A DNA stretch of 64,000 bases from Flavobacterium johnsoniae UW101 (lineage in GTDB: Bacteria; Bacteroidota; Bacteroidia; Flavobacteriales; Flavobacteriaceae). The first letter of the stretch is position 1. Every line of letters starts with the position of its first letter. A program made the position numbers and the translations under genes. The notes below the pieces were generated by a model. The model was not told the DNA's origin, did no database searches, and saw only the letters and a program-made list of their open reading frames with translations. The stretch is taken from assembly GCF_000016645.1 (NCBI RefSeq), contig NC_009441.1, forward strand, positions 2,046,001 to 2,110,000, read 5' to 3'. Below, piece after piece: positions 7,418 to 16,091 of the stretch.

Positions 7418-9655
7418 ATGAAAAAAATTTCATTATTATTGCTTTTTCCTGCAATGTTAATCGCTCAGGAGAAAACTACTGCGCCTAGACAGCAAGGTAA
7501 ATACGATACCAACAAATTCAGCCAGATGTATGATTTGCTGGCTACACCAAACATGTTCCGTACAGCATCTGGAGCACCTGGACCTGCTTATTACCAGCAG
7601 CAGGCCGATTATAAAATTGATGTTGAATTAGATGATAAAAATTCAAAATTAACAGGTGCAGAAACCATTACTTATTCTAACAATTCACCAGATACTTTAG
7701 AGTATTTATGGATTCAGTTAGATCAAAATCAGGCAAGAGCAAACGGACAGACTGTTTTAGCTGAAGGAGAAAAAATCAATCAGGTTTTACCACTTGAAGG
7801 TTTTTCAACAAAATATTTGAAAAAAGATTTAGAGCGCGGTTTTAATATTGAGCAGGTAAAAGATGCAAAAGGAAATCCAATGTCTTATACCATCAACGAA
7901 ACTATGATGCGTATCAATCTGGCTTCACCTTTAAAACCGGGAGAAAAAATTTCATTTTCTATAAAATGGTGGTATAACATCAATAATTACAGAAAAGAAG
8001 GCGGACGTTCTGGTTATGAATTTTTTGAAAAAGACGGTAATAAATTATATGTAATTGCACAGTTCTACCCAAGAATGGCAGTCTACAATGATGTTGAAGG
8101 ATGGCAGAATATGCAGTTCTGGGGAAGCGGAGAGTTTGCTCTTCCTTTCGGAAATTTTGATGTAAATATTACAGTTCCTGCAGATCACGTAATCGATGCA
8201 ACAGGAGAATTAACAAACAGAAGCGAAGTTTTTACTGCAGAACAAGTTAAACGTTACGAGCAGGCTCAAAAATCATTTGACAAGCCAGTTGTAATCGTAA
8301 CTCAGGCAGAAGCAGAAGCGGCTGAAAAAGGTTTTTCTGAAAAGAAAAAAACCTGGAAGTTCAGTGCTAAAAATGTTCGTGATTTCGGAATTGCTTCTTC
8401 TAGAAAATTTATCTACGATGCAATGGCTGTAAAAATTGGAAACAGAACGGTTATGGCTGAATCTGTTTATCCAAAAGAAGCAAACCCGCTTTGGGGAGAA
8501 ACTTCTACATTGGTTGTAGCACATACTTTAAAAAGTTATTCTTCTCATACTTTCGATTATCCTTATCCAAAAGCGGTTTCAGTTTCTGCTGAAGATCAGG
8601 GAATGGAATATCCAATGATTTGCTGGAATTTTGGCCGTCCGGATGAAAACGGAGTAACGAGCAAAGAAGTTAAAAACGGAATGATTGGGGTTATTATCCA
8701 CGAAGTTGGGCATACTTTCTTCCCAATGATTGTAAACTCTGATGAGCGTCAATGGACCTGGATGGATGAAGGTTTAAATTCATTCTTAGAATATCTGGCA
8801 GAGCAGGAGTGGGATCCAACTTTTCCATCAAGACGCGGACCCGCAAAAAATATTGTTCCTTACATGAGCGGTGATCAGAAGTTTTTAGAGCCAATTATGT
8901 CAAACTCTGAAACGATTCACCAATTTGGAAATAACGCTTACGGAAAACCAGCTACAGGTCTTAATATTTTGAGAGAAGTAGTTATGGGGAAAGATTTGTT
9001 TGATTATGCTTTTAAAACCTACGCAAACAGATGGAAATTTAAACATCCAACCCCGGAGGATTTCTTTAGAACTATGGAAGATGCATCTGCAGTAGATTTA
9101 GACTGGTTCTGGAGAGGATGGTTCTATTCAACTGATTTCGTAGATATCGGAATTAAAGATGTAAAACAATATTATGTTTCTGATACGCCGACTGCTGATA
9201 TTAAAGATGTAAAAGTGAGAAAAGGACGTTTTGGATTCGAAAAAGGACCATTCGTGTATTTAGTTGCAGGGGATAATCCTGAAGTTAATGCTTCTAAGAA
9301 AAAAGAATTAAAAGTAGAAGATTTTAAGCCGCTGGCTGATTATGTTGACCAGACTTTTACTGCTGAAGAAAAAGCAAGTATTAAATCGCCTAAATATTTC
9401 TACGAAGTTGAATTCAATAAACCAGGCGGTATGATTATGCCAATTTTGGTTGAGATCACTTATGAAGATGGTACAAAAGATAATTACCAATATCCTGCGC
9501 AGATCTGGAGAAAAAGTAATGATACAGCTAAAAAAGTTTACGCAACTACAAAGGCTATAAAAAGTATTCAGATAGATCCAAAACTGCTTACGGCTGATAT
9601 TGATGTAACAAATAATTCATGGCCAAAAGTTGAACAAAAATCAAAATTTGACTAA
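7418..9655 (+). CDS. M1 family metallopeptidase (aminopeptidase-like)
   Basis: The 745-residue protein has a signal peptide (MKKISLLLLFPAMLIAQ). The zinc site is HEVGH at 428-432 with Glu451 in WTWMDEGLN, so the spacing is the classical HExxH-18-E. EDQGMEYPM, about 28 residues before the zinc site, stands where the GxMEN exopeptidase motif is in other M1 enzymes, with Tyr in place of Asn. It should be a secreted or periplasmic zinc peptidase. The M1-type N-terminal beta domain is seen before residue 250. It lies 66 bases after the DUF6702-like gene and ends in its own terminator. Confidence 0.9.
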   Translation: MKKISLLLLFPAMLIAQEKTTAPRQQGKYDTNKFSQMYDLLATPNMFRTASGAPGPAYYQQQADYKIDVELDDKNSKLTGAETITYSNNSPDTLEYLWIQLDQNQARANGQTVLAEGEKINQVLPLEGFSTKYLKKDLERGFNIEQVKDAKGNPMSYTINETMMRINLASPLKPGEKISFSIKWWYNINNYRKEGGRSGYEFFEKDGNKLYVIAQFYPRMAVYNDVEGWQNMQFWGSGEFALPFGNFDVNITVPADHVIDATGELTNRSEVFTAEQVKRYEQAQKSFDKPVVIVTQAEAEAAEKGFSEKKKTWKFSAKNVRDFGIASSRKFIYDAMAVKIGNRTVMAESVYPKEANPLWGETSTLVVAHTLKSYSSHTFDYPYPKAVSVSAEDQGMEYPMICWNFGRPDENGVTSKEVKNGMIGVIIHEVGHTFFPMIVNSDERQWTWMDEGLNSFLEYLAEQEWDPTFPSRRGPAKNIVPYMSGDQKFLEPIMSNSETIHQFGNNAYGKPATGLNILREVVMGKDLFDYAFKTYANRWKFKHPTPEDFFRTMEDASAVDLDWFWRGWFYSTDFVDIGIKDVKQYYVSDTPTADIKDVKVRKGRFGFEKGPFVYLVAGDNPEVNASKKKELKVEDFKPLADYVDQTFTAEEKASIKSPKYFYEVEFNKPGGMIMPILVEITYEDGTKDNYQYPAQIWRKSNDTAKKVYATTKAIKSIQIDPKLLTADIDVTNNSWPKVEQKSKFD

Positions 9656-9666
9656 GAATAAACCTA

Positions 9667-9694
9667 AAAGACTCTGAAAAGAGTCTTTTTTTTT
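9667..9694 (+). terminator. Terminator after the M1 peptidase gene
   Basis: The stem AAAGACTC/GAGTCTTT with a 6-base loop is followed by an uninterrupted T run, 12 bases after the stop codon. Confidence 0.85.
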
Positions 9695-9729
9695 AAGTAA
9701 ATTTTAAAACTGTGCGCTTCAAAATTTAA

Positions 9730-9737
9730 TATCTTTG
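9730..9737 (+). promoter_or_regulatory. -7 element for tatA-like gene
   Basis: TATCTTTG fits TAnnTTTG and ends 22 bases before the ATG, implying a short leader of about 16 bases. Confidence 0.55.
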
Positions 9738-9759
9738 TGGACACACAAAAATAAAAGAT

Positions 9760-10107
9760 ATGTTTGGTATAGGAGGAGGAGAATTAGTATTCATATTGTT
9801 TATAGTACTAATGCTTTTTGGTTCAGATAAAGTGCCGGAAATTGCCCGTACAATGGGTAAGGCTATGGCGCAGTTAAAAAATGCGACCAATGATATTAAA
9901 AGTGAAATTCAAAAAGGAGCAGAGGCAAATGGCCTTGATGCAAGATCTTTGAATAATTTAACGGGTAATATCAATGCTGAAATTGAAAGCGCAAAATCTA
10001 ATTTATTAGGCGATTCAACTAATTTGCTGGGTGATACCGCAACAGAAATTGATAAAGTAAAAGAGGATATCGATTCGCTTTCCGGACCTATAAAACGCCA
10101 AAGATAA
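9760..10107 (+). CDS. Sec-independent (twin-arginine) translocase TatA/TatE-type subunit
   Basis: The 115-residue protein has the TatA plan: a single N-terminal membrane helix (GGELVFILFIVLMLFG, residues 6-21), the hinge and amphipathic helix (SDKVPEIARTMGKAMAQLKN) and a longer hydrophilic tail. TatA forms the variable-size channel that moves folded twin-arginine proteins across the inner membrane. The tail is longer than in many TatA proteins and approaches TatB length, so TatA versus TatB cannot be settled. It is followed after one base by the PAP2 gene. Confidence 0.85.
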   Translation: MFGIGGGELVFILFIVLMLFGSDKVPEIARTMGKAMAQLKNATNDIKSEIQKGAEANGLDARSLNNLTGNINAEIESAKSNLLGDSTNLLGDTATEIDKVKEDIDSLSGPIKRQR

Positions 10108-10108
10108 T

Positions 10109-10672
10109 ATGCTTGAAAAAATAGAACAATTAGATATCAATCTATTGATATATCTGAACGGTTTAGGTTCTGAAACATACGATAAATTTTGGCTTTTTAT
10201 TACCAACCAAGCATATTGGACGCCATTTTTCTTGTTGCTGTTTTATCTTATTTATAAAAAAATAGGAGGGAAACAAACGCTTTATATTCTGCTTTTTGTA
10301 GCAGTTTTAATAGCTTTTACAGATCAGACTTGTAATTTGTTCAAGCATACTTTTCAACGTTTACGCCCTTGTAATAATCCTGATATCAATACAATTATCA
10401 GAGTGGTTCAGACTAGACAATCTTTTAGCTTTTTCTCAGGACATGCGGCAAATACAATGGCAGTTGCAACCTTTTTATATTTGGTTTTAAAACGTTATTT
10501 TAAATATTTCGGGTTATTGTTTTTATGGCCTTTAATTTTTGCTTACAGCCGAATTTATTTAGGATTACATTATCCGGGAGATATTCTGGCAGGATATTTC
10601 TTTGGAGCTCTTTTTGGGTTCCTGATCTTTCTAGCATACCGAAGATTGAAACCGCAATATTTTCCAGGATAA
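10109..10672 (+). CDS. PAP2 superfamily membrane phosphatase
   Basis: The 187-residue integral membrane protein carries the three PAP2 motifs: KHTFQRLRPC (motif 1), FSGHAAN (motif 2, catalytic His) and SRIYLGLHYPGDI (motif 3, with the nucleophilic His). About five hydrophobic helices are visible. Members dephosphorylate lipid phosphates such as phosphatidate or undecaprenyl pyrophosphate, and the substrate cannot be read from the motifs. It is translationally linked to the TatA-like gene (1-base gap). Confidence 0.88.
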   Translation: MLEKIEQLDINLLIYLNGLGSETYDKFWLFITNQAYWTPFFLLLFYLIYKKIGGKQTLYILLFVAVLIAFTDQTCNLFKHTFQRLRPCNNPDINTIIRVVQTRQSFSFFSGHAANTMAVATFLYLVLKRYFKYFGLLFLWPLIFAYSRIYLGLHYPGDILAGYFFGALFGFLIFLAYRRLKPQYFPG

Positions 10673-10730
10673 TTTAAGGTTTTGAGTTTTTAAGATACTA
10701 AGGCTCTAAGTTTTTTTAAAGAGCAAAATA

Positions 10731-10779
10731 AAAAAGGTTTTAGCTAAAATACACGGAGTATTTGGCTAAAACCTTTTTT
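10731..10779. terminator. Bidirectional hairpin terminator between convergent genes
   Basis: A long imperfect stem (AAAAAGGTTTTAGCTAAAATAC paired with its near complement to 10779, one bulge) has A-rich and T-rich flanks. It can end transcription of the PAP2 gene and of the facing O-methyltransferase gene. Confidence 0.7.
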
Positions 10780-10874
10780 ATGTTTAAATCTCCTTTTTTC
10801 AGCTTTAGCTGGAAAAAATATATAAAATTAGATCCTTAGTACCTTAGCAGCTTAGTAACTTAGAACCTCAGCGT

Positions 10875-11516
10875 CTATAAAACTCTGCTTACCGTCAGCC
10901 CATCACGAATTGGCAGTAAAACCGTTTCTACTCTTGGATCATCTTTTAAAAGCTGATTGTATTCTAAAAGTACTTTTGTACTCGTATCATTTGGGTGAAC
11001 AGGCTCAAGTATTTTACCGCTCCACAAAACATTATCAGATAAAATAATACCGCCTTTATTCATCTTTGGAACAATCATTTCCCAGTAATTGAGGTAATTT
11101 TCCTTATCTGCATCAATAAATACCAAATCAAATTTTACATCAATGGTTGGGATAATATCGACAGCTTCGCCTAAATGCTGAAAAATTTGTTTTCCCCAAG
11201 GCGATGCATCAAAATATTTTCTCTGAAAATCGACTAATTCTTCTTTAATGTCAATAGTGTGTAATTGTCCGTTTTCCTGCATTCCTTCGCATAGGCAAAG
11301 CGCTGCATAACCGGTATAAGTCCCGATTTCAAGAATATTAACCGGACGTATTAGTTTGGATAACATACTTAAAACACGACCCTGAAAATGTCCGCTCAAC
11401 ATTCGCGGCAAAAGTATTTTCTGGTACGTTTCTTTATTAAGTTTTGCTAATAATTCTGGTTCATTTTCAGAATGCTGTTCAATATAATCTTCTAATTCTT
11501 GTGATATAAAATGCAT
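10875..11516 (-). CDS. SAM-dependent O-methyltransferase (family 3)
   Basis: The 213-residue protein is a class I methyltransferase of the catechol/caffeoyl-CoA O-methyltransferase type. The SAM-binding glycine loop is LEIGTYTGYAALCL (about 64-77). HTIDIKEE marks the acidic residue after beta 2. FDLVFIDADKENYLNYWE carries the metal-binding Asp, and GIILSDNVLWSGKI follows. The length fits the bacterial family (about 210-220). The natural acceptor is unknown. It has its own -7 element and converges with the PAP2 gene. Confidence 0.87.
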   Translation of the reverse strand: MHFISQELEDYIEQHSENEPELLAKLNKETYQKILLPRMLSGHFQGRVLSMLSKLIRPVNILEIGTYTGYAALCLCEGMQENGQLHTIDIKEELVDFQRKYFDASPWGKQIFQHLGEAVDIIPTIDVKFDLVFIDADKENYLNYWEMIVPKMNKGGIILSDNVLWSGKILEPVHPNDTSTKVLLEYNQLLKDDPRVETVLLPIRDGLTVSRVL

Positions 11517-11539
11517 CTTGTAGTTGTTCTAATTGAATG

Positions 11540-11547
11540 CAAAAATA
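11540..11547 (-). promoter_or_regulatory. -7 element for the O-methyltransferase gene
   Basis: On the minus strand this reads TATTTTTG (TAnnTTTG), with a predicted leader of about 18 bases before the start at 11516. Confidence 0.5.
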
Positions 11548-11575
11548 CAAAAAATATCCGCTGGCTTTTTTGCAT

Positions 11576-11606
11576 AAAAAAACCATTCGGTTTAAGAATG
11601 GCTTTT
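11576..11606 (-). terminator. Terminator of the repeat lipoprotein gene
   Basis: On the minus strand GCCATTC/GAATGG forms a short stem followed by a T run. It lies 25 bases beyond the stop codon of the lipoprotein gene. Confidence 0.65.
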
Positions 11607-11630
11607 CGTTTTTAGTTTTAATTTGAAAGC

Positions 11631-12029
11631 TTATTTTTTCAAAGCTTCATTTACATCTTTTGCTGTTTTTACAGTTCCGTCTTTGGCAGCTTTAGCTGCA
11701 TTTTCAACTTTTTCTGCACCTTTTTTAGTTGCGTCTTTTACATCAGCTGCGGTTTTCTTTGCTGCATTTTCAACATCTGTTGCTGCTTTTTTTGTAGCGT
11801 CTTTCACGTCAGTGGCAGCGTTTTGTGTAGCGTCTTTTGCTTTTGTGGCAGCACTTTCGGCTTTGCTTACAGCGCTGTCTTTTACTTCTTCAATATCTGT
11901 AGTTAATGAGTCTACTCTGTTTCCAAGAGTTAATTCTTCATCGGCAGGTTTAGTTTCTTTTTTCTCACAAGATTGAACCCCAAATGCTAATAATGCAACA
12001 ACAGCTAAACTTAAAATTTGTTTTTTCAT
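11631..12029 (-). CDS. Small lipoprotein with amphipathic 11-mer-like repeats
   Basis: The 132-residue protein has a lipoprotein signal (MKKQILSLAVVALLAFGVQSC, Cys21). An acidic linker is followed by a run of Ala/Lys/Asp-rich repeats of the type ATKKAATDVENAAKK and DATKKGAEKVENAAK, from about residue 55 to the end. The repeats predict one long amphipathic helix, like LEA-type or apolipoprotein-like stress proteins of bacteria. No Cys other than the lipid Cys is present. A role in envelope or desiccation stress is only a guess from composition. The large open frame on the other strand is a shadow of this biased codon use. Confidence 0.75.
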   Translation of the reverse strand: MKKQILSLAVVALLAFGVQSCEKKETKPADEELTLGNRVDSLTTDIEEVKDSAVSKAESAATKAKDATQNAATDVKDATKKAATDVENAAKKTAADVKDATKKGAEKVENAAKAAKDGTVKTAKDVNEALKK

Positions 12030-12232
12030 AATGAATGTCTTTTTTTAGGTTATAAAATTTAAAAGGTTATAAAGTGGAATAATAAAAATACAAATTTTAA
12101 AATAACGGCACCCTTTGTAAGATTATTTTTCTTTTGAGTGCAAGACAATTCTTGTGCCAAACTTTTTTAGTTTTAAAAAGTTGAAGTATTTTTTTTTGGT
12201 TGAAAATTGAGAAGTATTTGAAGTTGTGTTTT

Positions 12233-12784
12233 TTAGTCTTTGTACAGACTGAAATTGATTACGATATCATCTTTAACTTTTATTAAACCGGCCATTTTTA
12301 CGGGCGGTTCCAGTTCTATATCAGAAAACTTTAAGCTGAGTGTTCCCTGAATTTTATCATCGGTATTGTATAAAATAAAGTCTTTGTATTTTAATGTTTT
12401 ATCTGTGATATAAAAATTTAATCTGCATTTGTAGTTTTTTCCGCATGGTTTAATATCTGTAATAGAAACCGTGCTGTTTGGAAATTGTTTCACTTTTACA
12501 GTTCCCTGTAAATCTTTAGTCATTATTTTGTTGCCGCAATCAAAGTTCGACATTTTGATTTCGGTATTAAAAGTGTTCTTTTTAACTGAATTTACATAAA
12601 CTGTATCCTTTGTAGAAAAGGTATTAGAGCAGTTGTATTTGCCAACAGTTGATACTCCGGTAATTTCTATCTTTATTTTGTTTATTACCACGGTTGTATC
12701 TTCTGGAAAAAAAGTGGGTTTAGCATTTCCTAAGAAAAAGAAAACTGCTAAACCCGTAATTAATATTTGAAATCTTGATTTCAT
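12233..12784 (-). CDS. YceI-like exported protein, divergent member
   Basis: The 183-residue protein has a signal peptide and then a beta-rich domain: INKIKIEITGVSTVGKYNC near the start, MTKDLQGTVKVKQFPNSTV in the middle and PPVKMAGLIKVKDDIVINFS at the end. The last block aligns by eye with SPTAMLGTIKTGQDLTIKFN of the upstream YceI gene, so this looks like a distant YceI/lipocalin-type member. It has four or more Cys residues (CSNTF, FDCGNK, KPCGKNYKC), unlike its two relatives, perhaps forming disulfides. It is the third gene of a leftward operon, 11 bases after the porin gene. Confidence 0.65.
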   Translation of the reverse strand: MKSRFQILITGLAVFFFLGNAKPTFFPEDTTVVINKIKIEITGVSTVGKYNCSNTFSTKDTVYVNSVKKNTFNTEIKMSNFDCGNKIMTKDLQGTVKVKQFPNSTVSITDIKPCGKNYKCRLNFYITDKTLKYKDFILYNTDDKIQGTLSLKFSDIELEPPVKMAGLIKVKDDIVINFSLYKD

Positions 12785-12795
12785 TTTTTTTTATA

Positions 12796-14247
12796 TTAGA
12801 ATGCAATTGTTGCTTCGAATACTAAACCATTAAATTTACCGCCATAAAAGTTGTTTGGATTTCCAGCAGCAGGATCTCCTACAAATTGTGAGTAATCTTT
12901 ATAGTTTTGGTTAACGTAGTTTAACTTAGCTAAAATGTTTTTAGTCATAAACCAGCCGGCACTTGCTTCAAATTTATCTACGGTAACCTTTTTAGCATCG
13001 GCATTAGATAATTTTCCAGATACTGTATTGTATTTACCTCCAAGGTAGAATTGTTCTGTTTTTCCAAATCTGTAAATAAGCTCAGAAGCATATTGATTGG
13101 CAGTACGTTTGTCGTCAGTACCAGCTTTGTCTCCACCTGAAGCTAATTCGATTGTTCCAAAGAATTCAAGTCCTTTATATTTCACAAAAGGGTTAATCAT
13201 GTATGTGGTAGCCCAATTTTTGAAATTAGGGTTGAATGTTGCTTCTGGAGTAGATGTTTTACTGAAACTAGTAGGAACATCGGTAGTAGTTGTAGAAATA
13301 ACATTACCATCAGCGTCGGTCTTAGTTATAGTATTTTTATAGGCGTTATTATTCAATATACCCCAATAACCAAATCCTGATCTATTAGCAGAATATATGT
13401 TTGCGTTACCAAGATTTGCATTATGATAATAAGAACCAGTTAATCTTATTCTTAAATCTTCATTAAGCTGTTTGTCATAACCCAATTTAGCTAAGATTGA
13501 AGGGCTGTGCGTTGTATTAGTGTTTGGCCCGGCAGTGTAAAAAACTTCTTCGTTACTTTGATTTAAATTACCGTTTGTAACACCTAACATACTTACCAAT
13601 CCATTTCTGTTGTAGTAAACCTCCATACCCATTTCTGTAGTGAAAGAATACATGATGTTGTTTCCAACAAATGCATTTCTAATTGTATTACCATTATCAG
13701 AACCTCTAAAGTGAGCATCACCAAAATTGTTCTCCATTTGCCCAATTTTAATTGTAGCATATTTCATTACATCAGCCAGGAAGTCTTTTTTGATGAAGTC
13801 TAACTTGTCAATTTGCAGGTATCCGCCTTTTACATAAGAATCATTGTGGTGTCTAGAGGCTAAATAAATATCTAGATTTACTCGTACTCCGTCAAACAAT
13901 TGAGCGCCAAGATACATATCAGCTCCAGGAAGCGTAAAATTGTTTTCAGTATTCATTAAACGATATCCGGTAATTGTTCTAACAGTAGTTCCTGAAGCTG
14001 TAGTAGTTGTAGTTGTAGAACCAGCGGGCTGATCGTTGAATGAATTTGTTGCTTGAAAATCCATATTAAAAGCACCACCAAGGTCAATACTTAGGCCTTT
14101 AAATTCTCTATTGTCTTTTTGTACGTCGAAAACGTTGATACCGTCTTTTCCTCTGGAAATTTGGTTTTGCATGTTTCCAAAACTAACTTGTGCATTAACA
14201 GCAAATGTGCTGATAAGGGTAATAAATAGGATATAAATCTTCTTCAT
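12796..14247 (-). CDS. Outer-membrane beta-barrel (porin-like) protein
   Basis: The 483-residue protein has a signal peptide (MKKIYILFITLISTFAVNAQ), alternating beta strands throughout and a C-terminal Phe (LVFEATIAF), the usual outer-membrane insertion signal. TIKIGQMENNFGDAHFRGSD resembles the phosphate-selective-porin-like barrels of Bacteroidota. It probably forms a passive channel; the substrate is unknown. It sits between two YceI-like genes (5 and 11-base spacings), so the three are one transcription unit and may work together in the envelope. Confidence 0.75.
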   Translation of the reverse strand: MKKIYILFITLISTFAVNAQVSFGNMQNQISRGKDGINVFDVQKDNREFKGLSIDLGGAFNMDFQATNSFNDQPAGSTTTTTTASGTTVRTITGYRLMNTENNFTLPGADMYLGAQLFDGVRVNLDIYLASRHHNDSYVKGGYLQIDKLDFIKKDFLADVMKYATIKIGQMENNFGDAHFRGSDNGNTIRNAFVGNNIMYSFTTEMGMEVYYNRNGLVSMLGVTNGNLNQSNEEVFYTAGPNTNTTHSPSILAKLGYDKQLNEDLRIRLTGSYYHNANLGNANIYSANRSGFGYWGILNNNAYKNTITKTDADGNVISTTTTDVPTSFSKTSTPEATFNPNFKNWATTYMINPFVKYKGLEFFGTIELASGGDKAGTDDKRTANQYASELIYRFGKTEQFYLGGKYNTVSGKLSNADAKKVTVDKFEASAGWFMTKNILAKLNYVNQNYKDYSQFVGDPAAGNPNNFYGGKFNGLVFEATIAF

Positions 14248-14252
14248 GGCGG

Positions 14253-14831
14253 TTATAAATTAAAGTTTAAATTGAATTTTATAGTTAAATCTTGTCCGGT
14301 TTTAATGGTTCCAAGCATAGCAGTTGGAGATTTCATTCCAAAATCAGTAAAAGTGATTTTATTTGTTCCCTGAAGATTTAATCCATCTTTTGTAACAGTT
14401 GTTTTTACTGTTGTTTTGTAGACTTTGCTTACTCCGGCAATTGTATAAGTTCCGGTTAGTTCCCAAGTCGTTTCGTTTACTTTTTCGGCAGATTTTAAAA
14501 CGTATTTAATGTTTTTGTTTTTATCTGTTTTTAAAGTCTCATACGCTACTTTATCCATGCTTTTTTTCTCGCTTTTTACACTTTCAGCTAAAAGTGTTAC
14601 TGATAGAGATTCGATCTCAGTAAGCTTTGAATTGGCAATTGTTAAGTTTGCTGTTCCGGTTCCAGACGCTGATTTCATTTCCCAGTCATGAAGTGTTGAA
14701 GTTCCCGCAACAGAGAAAGTAGATTTAGAGTCTAAAGTGTATGATTTTTGTGCTGTAGCAATTGAAGTGATTCCAAAGAAAGCAATTACAGCTGCGATTA
14801 ATTTTAGTTTATTGGTTTTCATTTTTGTCAT
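14253..14831 (-). CDS. YceI family exported protein, copy 1
   Basis: The 192-residue protein has a signal peptide and the YceI pattern: SKSTFSVAGTSTLHDWEM (about 36-53), the central VAYETLKTDKNKNIKYVLKS, the TGTYTIAGVSKVYKT block and SPTAMLGTIKTGQDLTIKFN at the end. YceI proteins have a lipocalin-like barrel that binds polyisoprenoid-type lipids in the periplasm. A second ATG three codons in (MKTNKLK) fits the copy 2 N-terminus better and may be the true start. It heads the operon with the porin gene. Confidence 0.85.
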   Translation of the reverse strand: MTKMKTNKLKLIAAVIAFFGITSIATAQKSYTLDSKSTFSVAGTSTLHDWEMKSASGTGTANLTIANSKLTEIESLSVTLLAESVKSEKKSMDKVAYETLKTDKNKNIKYVLKSAEKVNETTWELTGTYTIAGVSKVYKTTVKTTVTKDGLNLQGTNKITFTDFGMKSPTAMLGTIKTGQDLTIKFNLNFNL

Positions 14832-15103
14832 GTTTATATTGTTAAAAATAAGTTAATGAGTAGGCCGTTTTCTTTTTAGTACTAAAGATGTTGTTTTAAC
14901 TTGTATCAAAGATCTGCCTATAATTCAGTGTAATACATGATAAAAGTCATTGTTAAAATTTTATTAAATAAGTATTTAATAACTACAACGTTTTCTTTTT
15001 AAAGGAAATCGATCAACAAGAAAAAAAAGAGCATTTATTTTTACGAAATTGTTAGTTTTTGAAGTTTTCGGCCCAAATTGAATTGGGCCGAATAATTTTC
15101 TGT

Positions 15104-15667
15104 TTAGCTCAAAGTGATGTTGAAAATCACTGTTAGGTCTTTTCCGGCTTTCACCACTCCAAGAGCTGCTTTAGGAGGTGTCATTTCAAAATCACCAAAA
15201 GTGATTTGATTAGAACCCTGTAAAATAAAAGTGCCGTTTATAGATGTAATTTTTACCTGAGTCTGGTATTCCTTACTTACGCCGGCAATTGTGTAAACTC
15301 CTGTTAGATTCCAGGTTGTATCGTCTACTTTTACTGCAGATTTTAAAACGTATTGAATATTTTTATGTGTTTCTGTATCTAAAGCTTCGTAAGCAACCTG
15401 ATCCATGCTTGATTTGTAGCTTTTTAAGCTTTCTGCCAATAATGTAATAGTCAGGCTGTTTATGCCGGCAAGTTTAGAATCTTTAACGGTTAGGTTTGCA
15501 ATACCTGTTCCTTCTGTAGATCTCATTACCCAATCGTGTACGGTAGAAGTTCCGGCAACCTCAAAAGTTGATTTAGTATCTACTACAGTATAAGTTCTTT
15601 GTGCGTTTACTTGGAATGTCAGGGTTGTGAAAATAATTGCTGTTAGGATTGATTTAATTGTTTTCAT
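15104..15667 (-). CDS. YceI family exported protein, copy 2
   Basis: The 187-residue paralogue of the gene 270 bases downstream keeps nearly every motif: TKSTFEVAGTSTVHDWVM, MDQVAYEALDTETHKNIQY, LTGVYTIAGVSKEYQT and KAALGVVKAGKDLTVIFN. The signal peptide is MKTIKSILTAIIFTTLTFQVNAQ. It is transcribed separately from copy 1, with its own -7 element about 70 bases upstream and a 272-base gap after it. Lipid binding in the periplasm is the family expectation; a division of labour between the copies is unknown. Confidence 0.85.
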   Translation of the reverse strand: MKTIKSILTAIIFTTLTFQVNAQRTYTVVDTKSTFEVAGTSTVHDWVMRSTEGTGIANLTVKDSKLAGINSLTITLLAESLKSYKSSMDQVAYEALDTETHKNIQYVLKSAVKVDDTTWNLTGVYTIAGVSKEYQTQVKITSINGTFILQGSNQITFGDFEMTPPKAALGVVKAGKDLTVIFNITLS

Positions 15668-15738
15668 TTTGATATGTATAGGTTAATTTTAATTTGGATA
15701 GTTCTAAAGTGGCTGCGAACTAACCTTATTTCTTAGAC

Positions 15739-15746
15739 CAAATTTA
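15739..15746 (-). promoter_or_regulatory. -7 element for YceI copy 2
   Basis: The minus strand reads TAAATTTG (TAnnTTTG), giving a leader of roughly 65 bases before the ATG at 15667. Confidence 0.5.
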
Positions 15747-16079
15747 TCACGCACTCAAAGGATATGAAATGATAAAAATCATGGCAAAAGTTTTATTAAA
15801 TTCTTATAGTTAAGAGTAAACAGAAAGAATAAACTTAGATTGAAGTCAGGTGTTAAATAGTTTTAGGTGCTAAATAATTGATTATTTGTGTATTATGTTG
15901 TTTGAGGAAGGAAAAGCAAAGAATATTGTTTCAATTCTTTCTTTGTTTTAAAGAAATAGAAATGTGTTACTGCAAGGTTTAAATTTGAATATTGCGGGTA
16001 AAACAAGGATATTTTCTCTCAGATTTTTTGGTTTTAGCCAAGAATGCATCTAAAAATCAAAAAAAATGACAAAAGTGAT

Positions 16080-16087
16080 TAACTTTG
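16080..16087 (+). promoter_or_regulatory. -7 element abutting the rlmN start codon
   Basis: TAACTTTG fits TAnnTTTG and ends only four bases before the ATG at 16092, so the transcript would start at or beside the A of the start codon (leaderless mRNA). Confidence 0.5.
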
Positions 16088-16091
16088 CAGC

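Larger units (their letters stand above)
15668..16091. other. Divergent intergenic region YceI / rlmN
   Basis: The 424 bases hold the -7 element for the leftward YceI gene near the left end and the rlmN -7 element at the right end. The middle has no supported ORF, RNA gene or hairpin. Confidence 0.6.

Noticed and set aside
11623..11976. Long Ala/Ser/Phe-rich open frame on the plus strand
   Set aside because: It is the antisense shadow of the repeat lipoprotein gene, whose lipobox and repeats are clearly real. The low-complexity codons keep the other strand open.
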